From: CAITWF01 sp038231575 | Lineage (GTDB): Bacteria > Verrucomicrobiota > Verrucomicrobiia > Opitutales > Opitutaceae | Reading direction: 5' to 3' | Assembly: GCA_038231575.1 (NCBI GenBank) | Contig: JBBRLB010000001.1 | Coordinates: 1-64,000 of the forward strand | DNA length: 64,000 nucleotides | Part shown: piece after piece, positions 52,055-60,089 of the stretch | Position numbering within the stretch: position 1 is the stretch's first letter | Layout of the letters: each line of letters opens with the position of its first letter | Made by a program: the position numbers and the translations under genes | Notes under the pieces: model-generated | The model's input: the letters and a program-made list of their open reading frames with translations, nothing else | Told to the model about the DNA's origin: nothing | The model's database searches: none

Positions 52055-53089
52055 TCATTCCTCCTTTGCTCCGCCGTCGTAGCGGATGGCGTGGCCGGTT
52101 TGCAGGAGGGAGTTGTTGAGGAAAAGTGACGAGTGACTTGTGACAAGTGACGAGTTGCTGTCTGCGGAATCCGCCGCGCCTTCGGACGCGACGAACACGT
52201 CGGCGAGATAGCGATCGTATTTGTCGGGCTTCGTGGTGCTGACGATCACTTCGTCGCCGGAGCGGAGGAGGGCGTCGACGAACGCTTTCGCGGCGCGGCC
52301 GGCGGCGGTGGAAATTTCCGGGCAGTCGAGTCCGCGCAGGCGCAGCTTTAACTCGTGCGTGAAGCCGGGCGCGAGCGTGAACGCGACGGTGAGCGTGTCG
52401 CCGTCGATGATTTTACGGACGGTGGCGACGTAGGTGAAGAGTTGATCTTTCGTGGCGGGGTCCACTTTGCGGACGCCATCCTCATTGAGTCGCACGATGT
52501 CTTTCGTTGTGAGTTTGGAGGTCGGGCCGAGTTCGCGATAGAATTTGAATCCGAGATCAACCTCGGGGCCAGCGCCGCGATCGACGATCGGATGCAGCCC
52601 CGGTGTGCCGCGGCGCGGCGTGAGGAGTTCGACAGGTGGGACTTCCTTTTCGCCGGACTCGATGGCCGTGGCGTTGAATTCACGGACGCGTTCGACGATT
52701 TCTCCCGAACTCCAATCGTGCTTCACGGCCTGAGCCGCCAACGCTGTGCGTTGCTTCTCATCGTCCACTTGGCAAAGCAACCGGCAGCGGTTCCAGCCCA
52801 ATTGCGCGACATGTCGCGCAATTGGGAAGTAGCGGTGAAATTGGGAGCATTCCTGCAGGGTCCGTTTGCTGATGTCGGTGTCGGCGGCGAGTTTCTCGTA
52901 GACCTTGGCGCCGTAGTCGGCGCGCTCGTGAAAGAGCAGGACATGCTCATTGATGAGCCGGCCGGTCTCGTGATACGTCTCGAGCCACGCGTGATCGATG
53001 GCGCGGCGGCCTTGGACGACAACGGCGACGACCGCCTCGCGGAGTTGCGCGTAGGTCTTCGGCGTCGGAGTGATCGCATGCGAGGGCAT
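52055..53089 (-). CDS. DUF1016 N-terminal domain fused to a thermonuclease (SNase) domain
   Basis: 344 residues from the ATG at 53089. Residues about 10-160 match the DUF1016 N-terminal domain of YhcG-type PD-(D/E)XK proteins: TYHETGRLINEH, ISKRTLQECSQFHRYFP, LGWNRCRLLCQVDD, HDWSSGEIVERVRE. The usual DUF1016 nuclease part is absent; after a linker, residues about 228-315 are a staphylococcal-nuclease domain: VRKIIDGDTLTVAF, LKLRLRGLDCPEIS (Arg and Glu of the active site), GRAAKAFVDALL and DKYDRYLADVFV. No signal peptide. Probably a DNA-targeting nuclease; flanked by repeats, and containing a perfect palindrome (52797-52826). Confidence 0.85.
   Translation of the reverse strand: MPSHAITPTPKTYAQLREAVVAVVVQGRRAIDHAWLETYHETGRLINEHVLLFHERADYGAKVYEKLAADTDISKRTLQECSQFHRYFPIARHVAQLGWNRCRLLCQVDDEKQRTALAAQAVKHDWSSGEIVERVREFNATAIESGEKEVPPVELLTPRRGTPGLHPIVDRGAGPEVDLGFKFYRELGPTSKLTTKDIVRLNEDGVRKVDPATKDQLFTYVATVRKIIDGDTLTVAFTLAPGFTHELKLRLRGLDCPEISTAAGRAAKAFVDALLRSGDEVIVSTTKPDKYDRYLADVFVASEGAADSADSNSSLVTSHSSLFLNNSLLQTGHAIRYDGGAKEE
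52797..52826. repeat. Perfect 30-bp palindrome inside the DUF1016-nuclease gene
   Basis: Fifteen-base arms CCCAATTGCGCGACA / TGTCGCGCAATTGGG without any loop. It codes for IARHVAQLG in the DUF1016 domain. Long perfect palindromes in coding DNA are rare. Confidence 0.9.
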
Positions 53090-53200
53090 GAGGAAGCGAG
53101 GACGGATGTTTGTGGCGGAGGTTCGCCCGGAAGTCGCGCCGAAATCCACGACGAGGGCCCGCGAATGACGCGAATCGATCCGCAGAACCCGACAAGGCTT

Positions 53201-53277
53201 AACCACGGATGAACACGAACTGACACGAATGTCCGGCAAGAATTTTACCACGGATGGACGCGGATAGACACGGATGG
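53201..53277 (+). repeat. CCACGGAT-type dispersed repeats (two forward copies)
   Basis: ACCACGGAT followed by GNACNC-type variations at 53201-53230 and 53247-53277. Same family as the inverted repeats around the GxxExxY gene. Confidence 0.8.
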
Positions 53278-53400
53278 AATTCAGGAGGATGAGGCGGTTT
53301 GAACCGTTCACCCATTGGCGAGTGACAGAGTGCCTCCGGGCGTTCGTCTCGCGAGTTCGAGCTTCGTTTCCATTGGTGGTTTCAGTGGATTGATGGGCCT

Positions 53401-53431
53401 AATCCGTGTGCATCCGAGTCCATCCGTGGTT
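53401..53431 (-). repeat. CCACGGAT-type dispersed repeat (inverted copy)
   Basis: Read on the minus strand it begins AACCACGGATGGACTCGGAT and ends ACACGGATT, opposite in direction to the copy at 53247. Confidence 0.8.
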
Positions 53432-53486
53432 CTCCACTGGCGAATTTTCGTTTGTTTTCAGAGTGGGGCAGGGCGATAGTGCGCGC

Positions 53487-54428
53487 ATGTTGGCCAAATC
53501 CCCCCCTCCCGCGTTGGCGCGACTGTTCGACGAGGTCGGCACCGTGGACTGTGTTGGTGTCGAGGAGCGCGTCGCGAAATACACCACGCGCTCGATCAAG
53601 AAGGCGTCCAAGGTCAAAGGCCTGAAACTCGCTCAGTCGATGGTCGATCTCACGACGCTCGAGGGCAAGGACACGCCCGGCAAGGTCGCGTCGCTCTGCC
53701 AAAAGGCGCTGCACCCGCACGACGATCCCAGTTTCCCGCAGGTCGCCGCGGTGTGCGTGTATCCGTCGATGGTCCGCCACGCGCGCAAGGCGCTCGGCAG
53801 CGACACCGCGGTGCGCATTGCGTCGGTCGCGACGGCCTTTCCGAGCGGGCAGGCGCCCCTGCGCACGCGCCTCGCCGAGGTGAAGGCCGCGGTGGCCGAC
53901 GGCGCCGACGAAATCGACATGGTGATCAACCGCGGGGCGTTTCTCGCGGGCGACTTTGCACTGGTGCAGGACGAAATCGCGGCGGTGTGCGAGGCCTGCG
54001 GCGACGCGGCGCTCAAGGTGATTCTCGAAGTCAGCGAACTGGAAACCTACGACAACATCCGCGCCGCCTCCTTTATTGCGATGCGCGTGATCCGCGAGGG
54101 CGACTTCATCAAGACCAGCACCGGCAAGACCTCCCTCAACGCCACGCTCGGCAACAACCAGGTGATGATCGACGCGATCCGCGATTTCTACCTCGATACC
54201 GGCATCGCGATCGGGATGAAGCCCGCGGGTGGCATTCGCACCGCGAAGCAATCCCTGCAGTTTCTCATCGCCGTGAAAGAAACGCTCGGCGACGCGTGGC
54301 TGACGAACGAGCGCTATCGTTTCGGCGCGAGTTCCCTGCTCAACGATCTCCTCCGCCAGCTCGAAAAGGAAAAGACCGGGGCTTACCAGGCGCCCTATTA
54401 TTTCAGCGAAGCGGCCGAGAGCTACTAA
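53487..54428 (+). CDS. deoC: Deoxyribose-phosphate aldolase
   Basis: 313 residues from the ATG at 53487, longer than E. coli DeoC (259) by an N-terminal helix region, like the eukaryotic-type DERA. Catalytic elements: Asp in EIDMVINRGAF (D144), Schiff-base lysine in GDFIKTSTGKTS (K209) and proton-relay lysine in GMKPAGGIRT (K245). It splits 2-deoxyribose-5-phosphate to glyceraldehyde-3-phosphate and acetaldehyde. The following aldehyde dehydrogenase could take up the acetaldehyde. An upstream in-frame ATG at 53406 lies in the repeat and is rejected. Confidence 0.94.
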   Translation: MLAKSPPPALARLFDEVGTVDCVGVEERVAKYTTRSIKKASKVKGLKLAQSMVDLTTLEGKDTPGKVASLCQKALHPHDDPSFPQVAAVCVYPSMVRHARKALGSDTAVRIASVATAFPSGQAPLRTRLAEVKAAVADGADEIDMVINRGAFLAGDFALVQDEIAAVCEACGDAALKVILEVSELETYDNIRAASFIAMRVIREGDFIKTSTGKTSLNATLGNNQVMIDAIRDFYLDTGIAIGMKPAGGIRTAKQSLQFLIAVKETLGDAWLTNERYRFGASSLLNDLLRQLEKEKTGAYQAPYYFSEAAESY

Positions 54429-54440
54429 CCCCGCCGCATC

Positions 54441-54532
54441 GCCCGCGAATCACGCGAATTGACGCGAACCACTTCAAACCGAAGCACCGAAACTCCCGCC
54501 GGAATTCGCGCATATTCGCGTGATTCGCGGGC
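54441..54532. repeat. Inverted repeat between deoC and the aldehyde dehydrogenase
   Basis: Arms GCCCGCGAATCACGCGAAT (54441-54459) and its exact complement (54514-54532) around 54 bp. The right arm ends seven bases before the dehydrogenase ATG at 54540. A related copy is at 53157-53178. Confidence 0.85.
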
Positions 54533-54539
54533 TCAAAAA

Positions 54540-56042
54540 ATGCCCACCCTCACTGCCGAACGTAAAACCACCCGTCCGTCGCGTCCCGCGCCCGAACTCA
54601 TCTTCGGCGATCTGTGGGACTACGATCCCGCGCCCGAGACCGCCGATCCGAAGCTCAAGCCGCGCTACGATCTTTTCATCAATGGCGAATTCGTCGCCGC
54701 GAAGTCGGGAAAATATTTCGACTCCATCAATCCCGCCAACGAGCAAAAGCTCGCCGAGATCGCGCTGGCGGGTAACGACGATGTCGATGCGGCCTACGCT
54801 GCGGCGCACAAGGCCTTCGACACGACGTGGGGCAAGATGCCCGGCCGCGAACGCGCCAAGTATCTCTACCGCATCGCGCGCCTCCTGCAGGATCGCGCGC
54901 GCGAGTTCGCGGTCGCCGAAACCCTCGACGGCGGCAAGCCGATCAAGGAATCGCGCGACTTCGATGTGCCGATGGCCGCCGCGCATTTCTTCTATCACGC
55001 GGGCTGGGCCGATAAGCTCGAATATGTCGCGCCGGGCCGGAAGGTCGCGCCGCTCGGTGTCGTCGGCCAGGTGATTCCGTGGAATTTCCCGCTGCTGATG
55101 CTGGCGTGGAAAATCGCGCCGGCGCTTGCGCTGGGCAACTGCGTCGTCCTCAAACCCGCCGAGACCACTTCGATCACATGCTTGAAGCTCGCCGAGATTT
55201 TGCAGGACGCGGGCCTGCCGCCGGGCGTCGTGAACTTCGTCTCCGGCTTCGGCGAGACGGGTGCGGCGGTGATGGGGCATCCGACGGCGGCGAAAGTCGC
55301 GTTCACCGGTTCGACCGAGGTGGGCAAAATCATCATGCGCTCGCTCGCGGGCTCGGAGAAAAAGATGACGATGGAACTCGGCGGCAAGGCCGCGAACATC
55401 GTGTTCGACGACGCGCCGATCGATCAGGCGGTCGAGGGCATCATCAACGGTATTTTCTTCAACCAGGGCCACGTGTGCTGCGCCGGTTCGCGTTTGCTCG
55501 TGCACGAGCCCGTCGCCGACAAGGTCATCGCGAAACTTAAAAATCGCCTGCGCGTTCTCCGCGTCGGCGACCCGATGGACAAGAACACGGATGTGGGCGC
55601 GATCAACTCAAAGGCGCAGCTCCAGACGATCACCGAAATGGTCGAGAGCGGCGTGCAGGAGGGCGCGGAGATGTTTCAGCCGCCGTGCCGCCTGCCGGGG
55701 AAGGGTTTTTATTTCAAGCCGACGATCTTTAGCAACGTAACGATGAGTCACCGGATCGCGCGCGAGGAAATCTTCGGGCCCGTGCTGAGCATCCTCACCT
55801 TCCGGACCGTCGATGAGGCGATCGAGAAGGCGAACAACACCGCCTACGGTCTCAGCGCCGGCGTGTGGACCGACAAGGGCTCGCGCATCCTGAAGATGAG
55901 CGTCGAGCTGAAGGCCGGTGTCGTGTGGGCCAACACCTACAATAAATTCGATCCAACCTCGCCGTTCGGCGGCTACAAGGAGTCGGGCTTCGGCCGCGAA
56001 GGCGGACGTCAGGGGCTCCTCGATTACTGCAAACTGGTGTGA
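54540..56042 (+). CDS. NAD(P)-dependent aldehyde dehydrogenase
   Basis: 500 residues from the ATG at 54540. All catalytic residues of the ALDH superfamily: Asn in IPWNFPLLM (N182), Glu in TMELGGKAANI (E279), and the nucleophile Cys in NQGHVCCAGSR (C313), with His where GQ is usual. EEIFGPVLSI and FGGYKESGFGRE close the fold. It oxidises an aldehyde to acid; the position after deoC suggests acetaldehyde. About 45 residues precede the normal ALDH start (PRYDLFINGEF). It is followed by the repeat-bound GxxExxY cassette. Confidence 0.94.
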   Translation: MPTLTAERKTTRPSRPAPELIFGDLWDYDPAPETADPKLKPRYDLFINGEFVAAKSGKYFDSINPANEQKLAEIALAGNDDVDAAYAAAHKAFDTTWGKMPGRERAKYLYRIARLLQDRAREFAVAETLDGGKPIKESRDFDVPMAAAHFFYHAGWADKLEYVAPGRKVAPLGVVGQVIPWNFPLLMLAWKIAPALALGNCVVLKPAETTSITCLKLAEILQDAGLPPGVVNFVSGFGETGAAVMGHPTAAKVAFTGSTEVGKIIMRSLAGSEKKMTMELGGKAANIVFDDAPIDQAVEGIINGIFFNQGHVCCAGSRLLVHEPVADKVIAKLKNRLRVLRVGDPMDKNTDVGAINSKAQLQTITEMVESGVQEGAEMFQPPCRLPGKGFYFKPTIFSNVTMSHRIAREEIFGPVLSILTFRTVDEAIEKANNTAYGLSAGVWTDKGSRILKMSVELKAGVVWANTYNKFDPTSPFGGYKESGFGREGGRQGLLDYCKLV

Positions 56043-56074
56043 ACCACGGATGGACACAGATAAACACGGATTCA
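56042..56074 (+). repeat. Left inverted repeat of the GxxExxY cassette
   Basis: 33 bp, starting AACCACGGATGGACACAGAT. It begins at the last base of the dehydrogenase stop codon and contains the ATG of the GxxExxY gene. Complements 56437-56469 with one mismatch. Confidence 0.9.
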
Positions 56075-56439
56075 ATCTGCCCGAGGGCGAACTGACGCAT
56101 CCGATCATTGGTGCGGCGTTTGAGGTGTTGAACGGCTTGGGCCACGGCTTGCATGAGAAACCCTACGAGAACGCGCTCGTCGTGGAGTGTGGTCTGCGAA
56201 ACTTACCGGTGGAGCAGCAGCGCCGCTATCCGGTTCACTACAAAGGGGTGCAGGTGAGCGAATACGTGCCCGACTTGCTCGTGGGGGCGGCGGTGATTGT
56301 CGATACGAAGGTGATTGAGCGCATCACCGACCACGAGCGCGGGCAGATGTTAAACTATCTTCGCATCGCCAGCCTGCGCGTCGGCCTCATCCTTAATTTT
56401 CGAAAGCCCAAACTCGAATGGGAACGGATTGTTCTCTGA
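56050..56439 (+). CDS. GxxExxY-family protein
   Basis: 129 residues. The signature GLHEKPYE (G33, E36, Y39) is exact. Core THPIIGAAFEVLNGLGHGLHE is followed by LPVEQQRRYPVHYKG, YVPDLLVGAAVIVDTKVI and HERGQMLNYLRIASLRVGLILNF. The PDLLV...VIVDTK pair resembles a PD-(D/E)XK nuclease centre, so a nuclease fold is probable. The first seven residues (MDTDKHG) are encoded by the left inverted repeat and the stop codon by the right one, so gene and repeats form one unit. Function unknown in the literature I know. Confidence 0.88.
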   Translation: MDTDKHGFNLPEGELTHPIIGAAFEVLNGLGHGLHEKPYENALVVECGLRNLPVEQQRRYPVHYKGVQVSEYVPDLLVGAAVIVDTKVIERITDHERGQMLNYLRIASLRVGLILNFRKPKLEWERIVL

Positions 56440-56469
56440 ATCCGTGTTCATCTGTGTCCATCCGTGGTT
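56437..56469 (-). repeat. Right inverted repeat of the GxxExxY cassette
   Basis: 33 bp beginning with the TGA of the GxxExxY gene and ending GTGGTT, inverse of 56042-56074 with one mismatch. It lies 6 bp before the transporter ATG. Confidence 0.9.
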
Positions 56470-56475
56470 AATTTT

Positions 56476-57849
56476 ATGAGCAAGCCCGCCTACCTCACCG
56501 CTCCCGTCAAGACGGACAAGATGCCGCCGGGCATCCCCTACATCGTCGGCAACGAGGCGGCGGAGCGTTTCAATTTCTATGGGATGCGCGCGGTGCTGGT
56601 CGTCTTCATGACGAAGTATCTCATGGATCGGAACGGCGCGCTGGCGCCGATGAACGAAAACGACGCGAACAAATGGTATCATCTGTTTCTCTCGGCGAAT
56701 TACTTTTTCCCGACGATCGGCGCGATCGTGTCGGATGCGTTCTGGGGGAAATACAAAATGATCGTGCGGCTGTCGCTCGTGTATTGCCTCGGCAGCGTGG
56801 TGCTCGCGCTCGATCACACGCGCCTCGGGCTCACGCTTGGGCTCACGTTAATCGCGATCGGCGCGGGGGGCATCAAGCCCTGCGTGTCGTCGCACGTCGG
56901 CGATCAGTTCGGGCCGTGGAATCAGCCGCTGCTCGCGCGGGCGTTTGGTTGGTTTTATTTCTCGGTGAATTTTGGTTCCTTCTTCTCGATTCTGCTCATC
57001 CCGTGGCTGCTCGACAAATATGGCCCCGGGCCCGCGTTCGGCGTGCCGGCGGTGCTCATGCTGGGAGCGGCTTTTATATTTTGGAGCGGTCGCCACAAGT
57101 TCGCGCACATTCCGCCCGGCGGAAAAACGTTTCTCCGCGACACCTTCAATCGCGCGGGTTTTGCCACCCTCGGCCGCGTCGCGATCATCTTCGTGTTTGT
57201 CGCCGTGTTCTGGTCACTCTGGGATCAGAGCGGGGGCGAGTGGGTGACGCAGGCGCAGAAGATGGATCTCCACTTCATGGGCATCGACTGGCTCGCCGCC
57301 CAAATTCAGGCGCTCAACGCGATCATGATTTTGGCGTTCATCCCGCTCTTCCAATACGTGATCTACCCGGTGCTCAATCGCGTGTGGCCGCTTACGTCGC
57401 TGCGCAAAATCGGCCTTGGGCTCATCGTCACCGGACTTTCGTTTCTCGTGAGCGCCTGGATTGAGCGGCAGATCGCCGCGGGCCTGAAGCCGAGCATCGG
57501 CTGGCAGCTTCCTGCCTACGCGCTGCTGTCCGCGGGCGAAGTCATGGTCTCGATCACCGGCCTCGAGTTCGCCTACACGCAGGCGCCGAAACACATGAAG
57601 GCGATGGTGCAGGCAATTTACCTGCTCGCGGTTTCCGCCGGCAATTTGTTCACCGCGCTCGTCCACGTCTTCATCGCGAATCCCGACGGCAGCGTGAAAC
57701 TGCAGGGCTCCGCTTACTACACGTTCTTCGCGTGGCTCTCGATTGGCTGCGTGGCGCTCTACATTTTCGTCGCGAAAGCCTACCAAGAAAAATCCTACCT
57801 CCAGGGCGACACGCCGCCGCCCGCAGCCGAACCCGCCCTTTCCCCATGA
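56476..57849 (+). CDS. POT/PTR2-family proton-coupled oligopeptide transporter
   Basis: 457 residues from the ATG at 56476. MFS transporter of the POT family: the ExxERF motif in VGNEAAERFNFYGMR, AIGAGGIKPCVSSHVGDQF (PTR2 signature) and FGWFYFSVNFGSFFSILL. Twelve TM helices with two extra near the middle are compatible. It imports di- or tripeptides, or in some members other metabolites, with protons. In this cluster a peptide role would fit the M20 peptidase downstream. Its 3' end overlaps the next start by 4 bp. Confidence 0.92.
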   Translation: MSKPAYLTAPVKTDKMPPGIPYIVGNEAAERFNFYGMRAVLVVFMTKYLMDRNGALAPMNENDANKWYHLFLSANYFFPTIGAIVSDAFWGKYKMIVRLSLVYCLGSVVLALDHTRLGLTLGLTLIAIGAGGIKPCVSSHVGDQFGPWNQPLLARAFGWFYFSVNFGSFFSILLIPWLLDKYGPGPAFGVPAVLMLGAAFIFWSGRHKFAHIPPGGKTFLRDTFNRAGFATLGRVAIIFVFVAVFWSLWDQSGGEWVTQAQKMDLHFMGIDWLAAQIQALNAIMILAFIPLFQYVIYPVLNRVWPLTSLRKIGLGLIVTGLSFLVSAWIERQIAAGLKPSIGWQLPAYALLSAGEVMVSITGLEFAYTQAPKHMKAMVQAIYLLAVSAGNLFTALVHVFIANPDGSVKLQGSAYYTFFAWLSIGCVALYIFVAKAYQEKSYLQGDTPPPAAEPALSP

Positions 57850-58706
57850 GCAGACTTCCCATCACCAAAACCCCGAAGCCCTACGTCGGCGGCGCGTTCA
57901 TCCGTTCCGAAAGCGGCCGGACCTTTCCGGTCAAGGACGCCGACGGAAATTTCTTCGCGAACATCCCGCAATGCACGCGCAAGGATCTGCGCAACGCGGT
58001 CGAGGCCGCCGCGAAGGCCGGCCCGGGCTGGGCCAAGCGCACCGCCTACAACCGCGGCCAGATTCTTTATCGTCTCGGCGAAATGCTCGAGGCGCGCCGC
58101 CAGGAAATGATCGACGTGCACGTGCGGCTCGGCGGCCCCAAAGGGCCCGCGACCAAGGCGGTCGATACCGCCGTCGATCGGTTGATCTACTACGCCGGCT
58201 GGGCCGACAAATACGAGCAGATGCTCGGCAACGTGAACCCGGTCGCGTCGGCGCATTTCAATTTCACGGTCACCGAGCCGATGGGCGTCATCGGCGTGAT
58301 CGCGCCCGATCTGCCGCCGTTCCTGCCACTCGTCTCATTGATCGCGCCGGCGATCGTCAGCGGCAACACCGTCGTCGTGCTCGCGTCGGAAAAAGTGCCG
58401 TATCCCGCCGTGCTGTTCGGCGAAATGCTCGCGACGAGCGATCTGCCGGGCGGGGTGGTCAATATTCTCACCGGCTTCCGCAAGGAGATGGTGCCGACGT
58501 TCGCGACGCATACCCACCTGCGCGCGGTCGTGGGCGCCGTGAGCGCGGACGATCGGAAGGCGCTCGCGCTCGGCGCGGCGGAGAGCGTGAAGCGCACGCG
58601 GTTCGTCGACCCGGCGACCAACTGGTTGGACGACGCGGCGCAGAGCCTCTACGCGATTCGCGACACGCTCGAGTTCAAGACCACGTGGCACCCGATCGGC
58701 GCATGA
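57846..58706 (+). CDS. Half-length aldehyde dehydrogenase-like protein lacking the catalytic domain
   Basis: 286 residues. Only the N-terminal NAD-binding half of an ALDH: PYVGGAFIRSESGRTFPV, DRLIYYAGWADKYEQML, MGVIGVIAPDLPPFLPLVSL and GVVNILTGF. The domain with the Glu and Cys nucleophile is missing, and the Asn of the PWN motif is changed (PDLPPF). ATG at 57846 overlaps the transporter stop, and the stop overlaps the next start (ATGA), so it is a maintained gene, not a random break. May partner the full-length dehydrogenase at 54540. Confidence 0.85.
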   Translation: MSRLPITKTPKPYVGGAFIRSESGRTFPVKDADGNFFANIPQCTRKDLRNAVEAAAKAGPGWAKRTAYNRGQILYRLGEMLEARRQEMIDVHVRLGGPKGPATKAVDTAVDRLIYYAGWADKYEQMLGNVNPVASAHFNFTVTEPMGVIGVIAPDLPPFLPLVSLIAPAIVSGNTVVVLASEKVPYPAVLFGEMLATSDLPGGVVNILTGFRKEMVPTFATHTHLRAVVGAVSADDRKALALGAAESVKRTRFVDPATNWLDDAAQSLYAIRDTLEFKTTWHPIGA

Positions 58707-60004
58707 TCCGCTCAATGGCTTTCGCGCTGGGCTTGCTGGCGGCGGGCGCGCTAGCGCAGGCGCAACCACCGGCGCTCACTCCGGCCAGCAACGACCTCGC
58801 CAGGCGTGTGGTGTCGGATCCGAAATTCCGTGGCGCAGTGGCCGCGTTCGATCACGACTTCGATCGCTTCGTCGCGGAGCTGATCAAGCTCACGGAGATT
58901 CCGGCGCCACCGTTTGGCGAGTGGGCACGGGCGCAGGCTTATCTCGCGCTGCTCAAGGACGCGGGACTCGAAAACGTCGAGCAGGACGCCGAGGGCAATG
59001 TCATGGGATTGTGGCGTGGCAAGTCGGGCCGCGTGGTGCCGCTGCTCGCGGTGGCGGCTCATCTCGACACGGTTTTCCCCGAAGGCACGGACGTGAAAGT
59101 GAAGCGTTCGGGCGCGCGGCTTATGGCGCCGGGCATCGGCGACGACACGCGCGGGCTGGCGACGATTCTCGCTCTCGTCCGTGCGATGCGCGACGCGAAG
59201 GTCGAGACCGCGGGCGATATTCTGTTCGTCGGCGACGTCGGCGAGGAGGGCCCCGGCGATTTACGCGGGACGAAATTCCTGCTCACGAAGGGCCCATGGA
59301 AGGATCGCATCAAGCGGTTCATCACGATCGACGGCGGTAACCTCGACATCGTGACCAACTCCGGCCTCGGCAGCCTGCGCTACAAAGTCACGTTCAAGGG
59401 TCCCGGCGGACACAGTTGGGGCGCGTTCGGGACGGTCAGCCCGGCGTTCGCAATGGGCGATGCAATCGCGCGGCTCGGCCAGCTCAAGGTGCCGAAGAGT
59501 CCGAAGGTTTCCTACAATGTCGGCATCGTTTCCGGCGGCACGTCGGTGAACTCGATCCCATTTGAAGTCGCGATGGAGATCGACATGCGCGCGGTCGATC
59601 CGGCGGCGCTCAAGGACATCGACGCGAAATTCAAAAAGATCGTGGCCGAGGCGGTCGACGCGGAGAACGCCACGCGCTCGACGGCGAACGGGAAAATTAC
59701 GGTCGACCTCAAGCTCATCGGCGAGCGTCCGTCGGGCACGACGCCGCCGGAATCGCCGGCGGCGCGGCAGGTCGCGGCGACGCTCGGCGTGTTCGACAAA
59801 GTGCCGGTGTGGGAAACCAACAGCACCGACGCGAACATCCCGATCAGCCTGGGCATCCCCGCGTTCGCGATCGGGCGCAACTCCGCCAACAAGAGCGGAC
59901 GTAATCACTCGCTCGACGAATGGGTCGATGTGGAAAAGACGCAGGCCGTGAAAGATTTCGAGATCAGCGCGGCGTTGATCCTCAGCCTCGCCGAGTTGCC
60001 CTGA
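58703..60004 (+). CDS. Exported M20-family metallopeptidase
   Basis: 433 residues. Signal peptide (MAFALGLLAAGALAQAQ). Zinc residues of M20: AAHLDTVFPEG, GIGDDTRGLATI and VGEEGPGDLRGTKF with the Glu pair, then the dimerisation domain with GPGGHSWGAFG and late GRNSANKSGRNHSLDEWV giving the last His. It cleaves small peptides or amidated compounds. Coupled by ATGA overlap to the half-ALDH. Ends with a hairpin at 60012-60037. Confidence 0.9.
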   Translation: MIRSMAFALGLLAAGALAQAQPPALTPASNDLARRVVSDPKFRGAVAAFDHDFDRFVAELIKLTEIPAPPFGEWARAQAYLALLKDAGLENVEQDAEGNVMGLWRGKSGRVVPLLAVAAHLDTVFPEGTDVKVKRSGARLMAPGIGDDTRGLATILALVRAMRDAKVETAGDILFVGDVGEEGPGDLRGTKFLLTKGPWKDRIKRFITIDGGNLDIVTNSGLGSLRYKVTFKGPGGHSWGAFGTVSPAFAMGDAIARLGQLKVPKSPKVSYNVGIVSGGTSVNSIPFEVAMEIDMRAVDPAALKDIDAKFKKIVAEAVDAENATRSTANGKITVDLKLIGERPSGTTPPESPAARQVAATLGVFDKVPVWETNSTDANIPISLGIPAFAIGRNSANKSGRNHSLDEWVDVEKTQAVKDFEISAALILSLAELP

Positions 60005-60011
60005 GGTGGGC

Positions 60012-60037
60012 GGCGCTCGCACCGAACCGCGAGCGCC
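60012..60037. terminator. Hairpin after the M20 peptidase
   Basis: Perfect nine-base stem GGCGCTCGC / GCGAGCGCC with an eight-base loop between convergent genes. No T-run. Terminator-like. Confidence 0.5.
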
Positions 60038-60089
60038 GGCTTCCGCCTGATGACGGCGGGCGTCACTCCAGCGCGCTGGGATGTCGTTT

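Larger units (their letters stand above)
53090..53486. other. Repeat-rich intergenic region
   Basis: About 397 bp between the nuclease fusion and deoC with no gene. It holds a GCGAAT-type repeat (53157-53178), CCACGGAT-type repeats at 53201-53230 and 53247-53277, and an inverted copy at 53401-53431, so the two last copies enclose about 123 bp of empty sequence. Confidence 0.7.

Noticed and set aside
53406..53486. Upstream in-frame start for deoC
   Set aside because: It lies within the inverted repeat copy and adds residues not seen in the family.
53157..54532. CRISPR-like repeated GCGAAT and CCACGGAT units
   Set aside because: Copies are few, imperfect, of mixed direction and not evenly spaced; no cas genes are seen.
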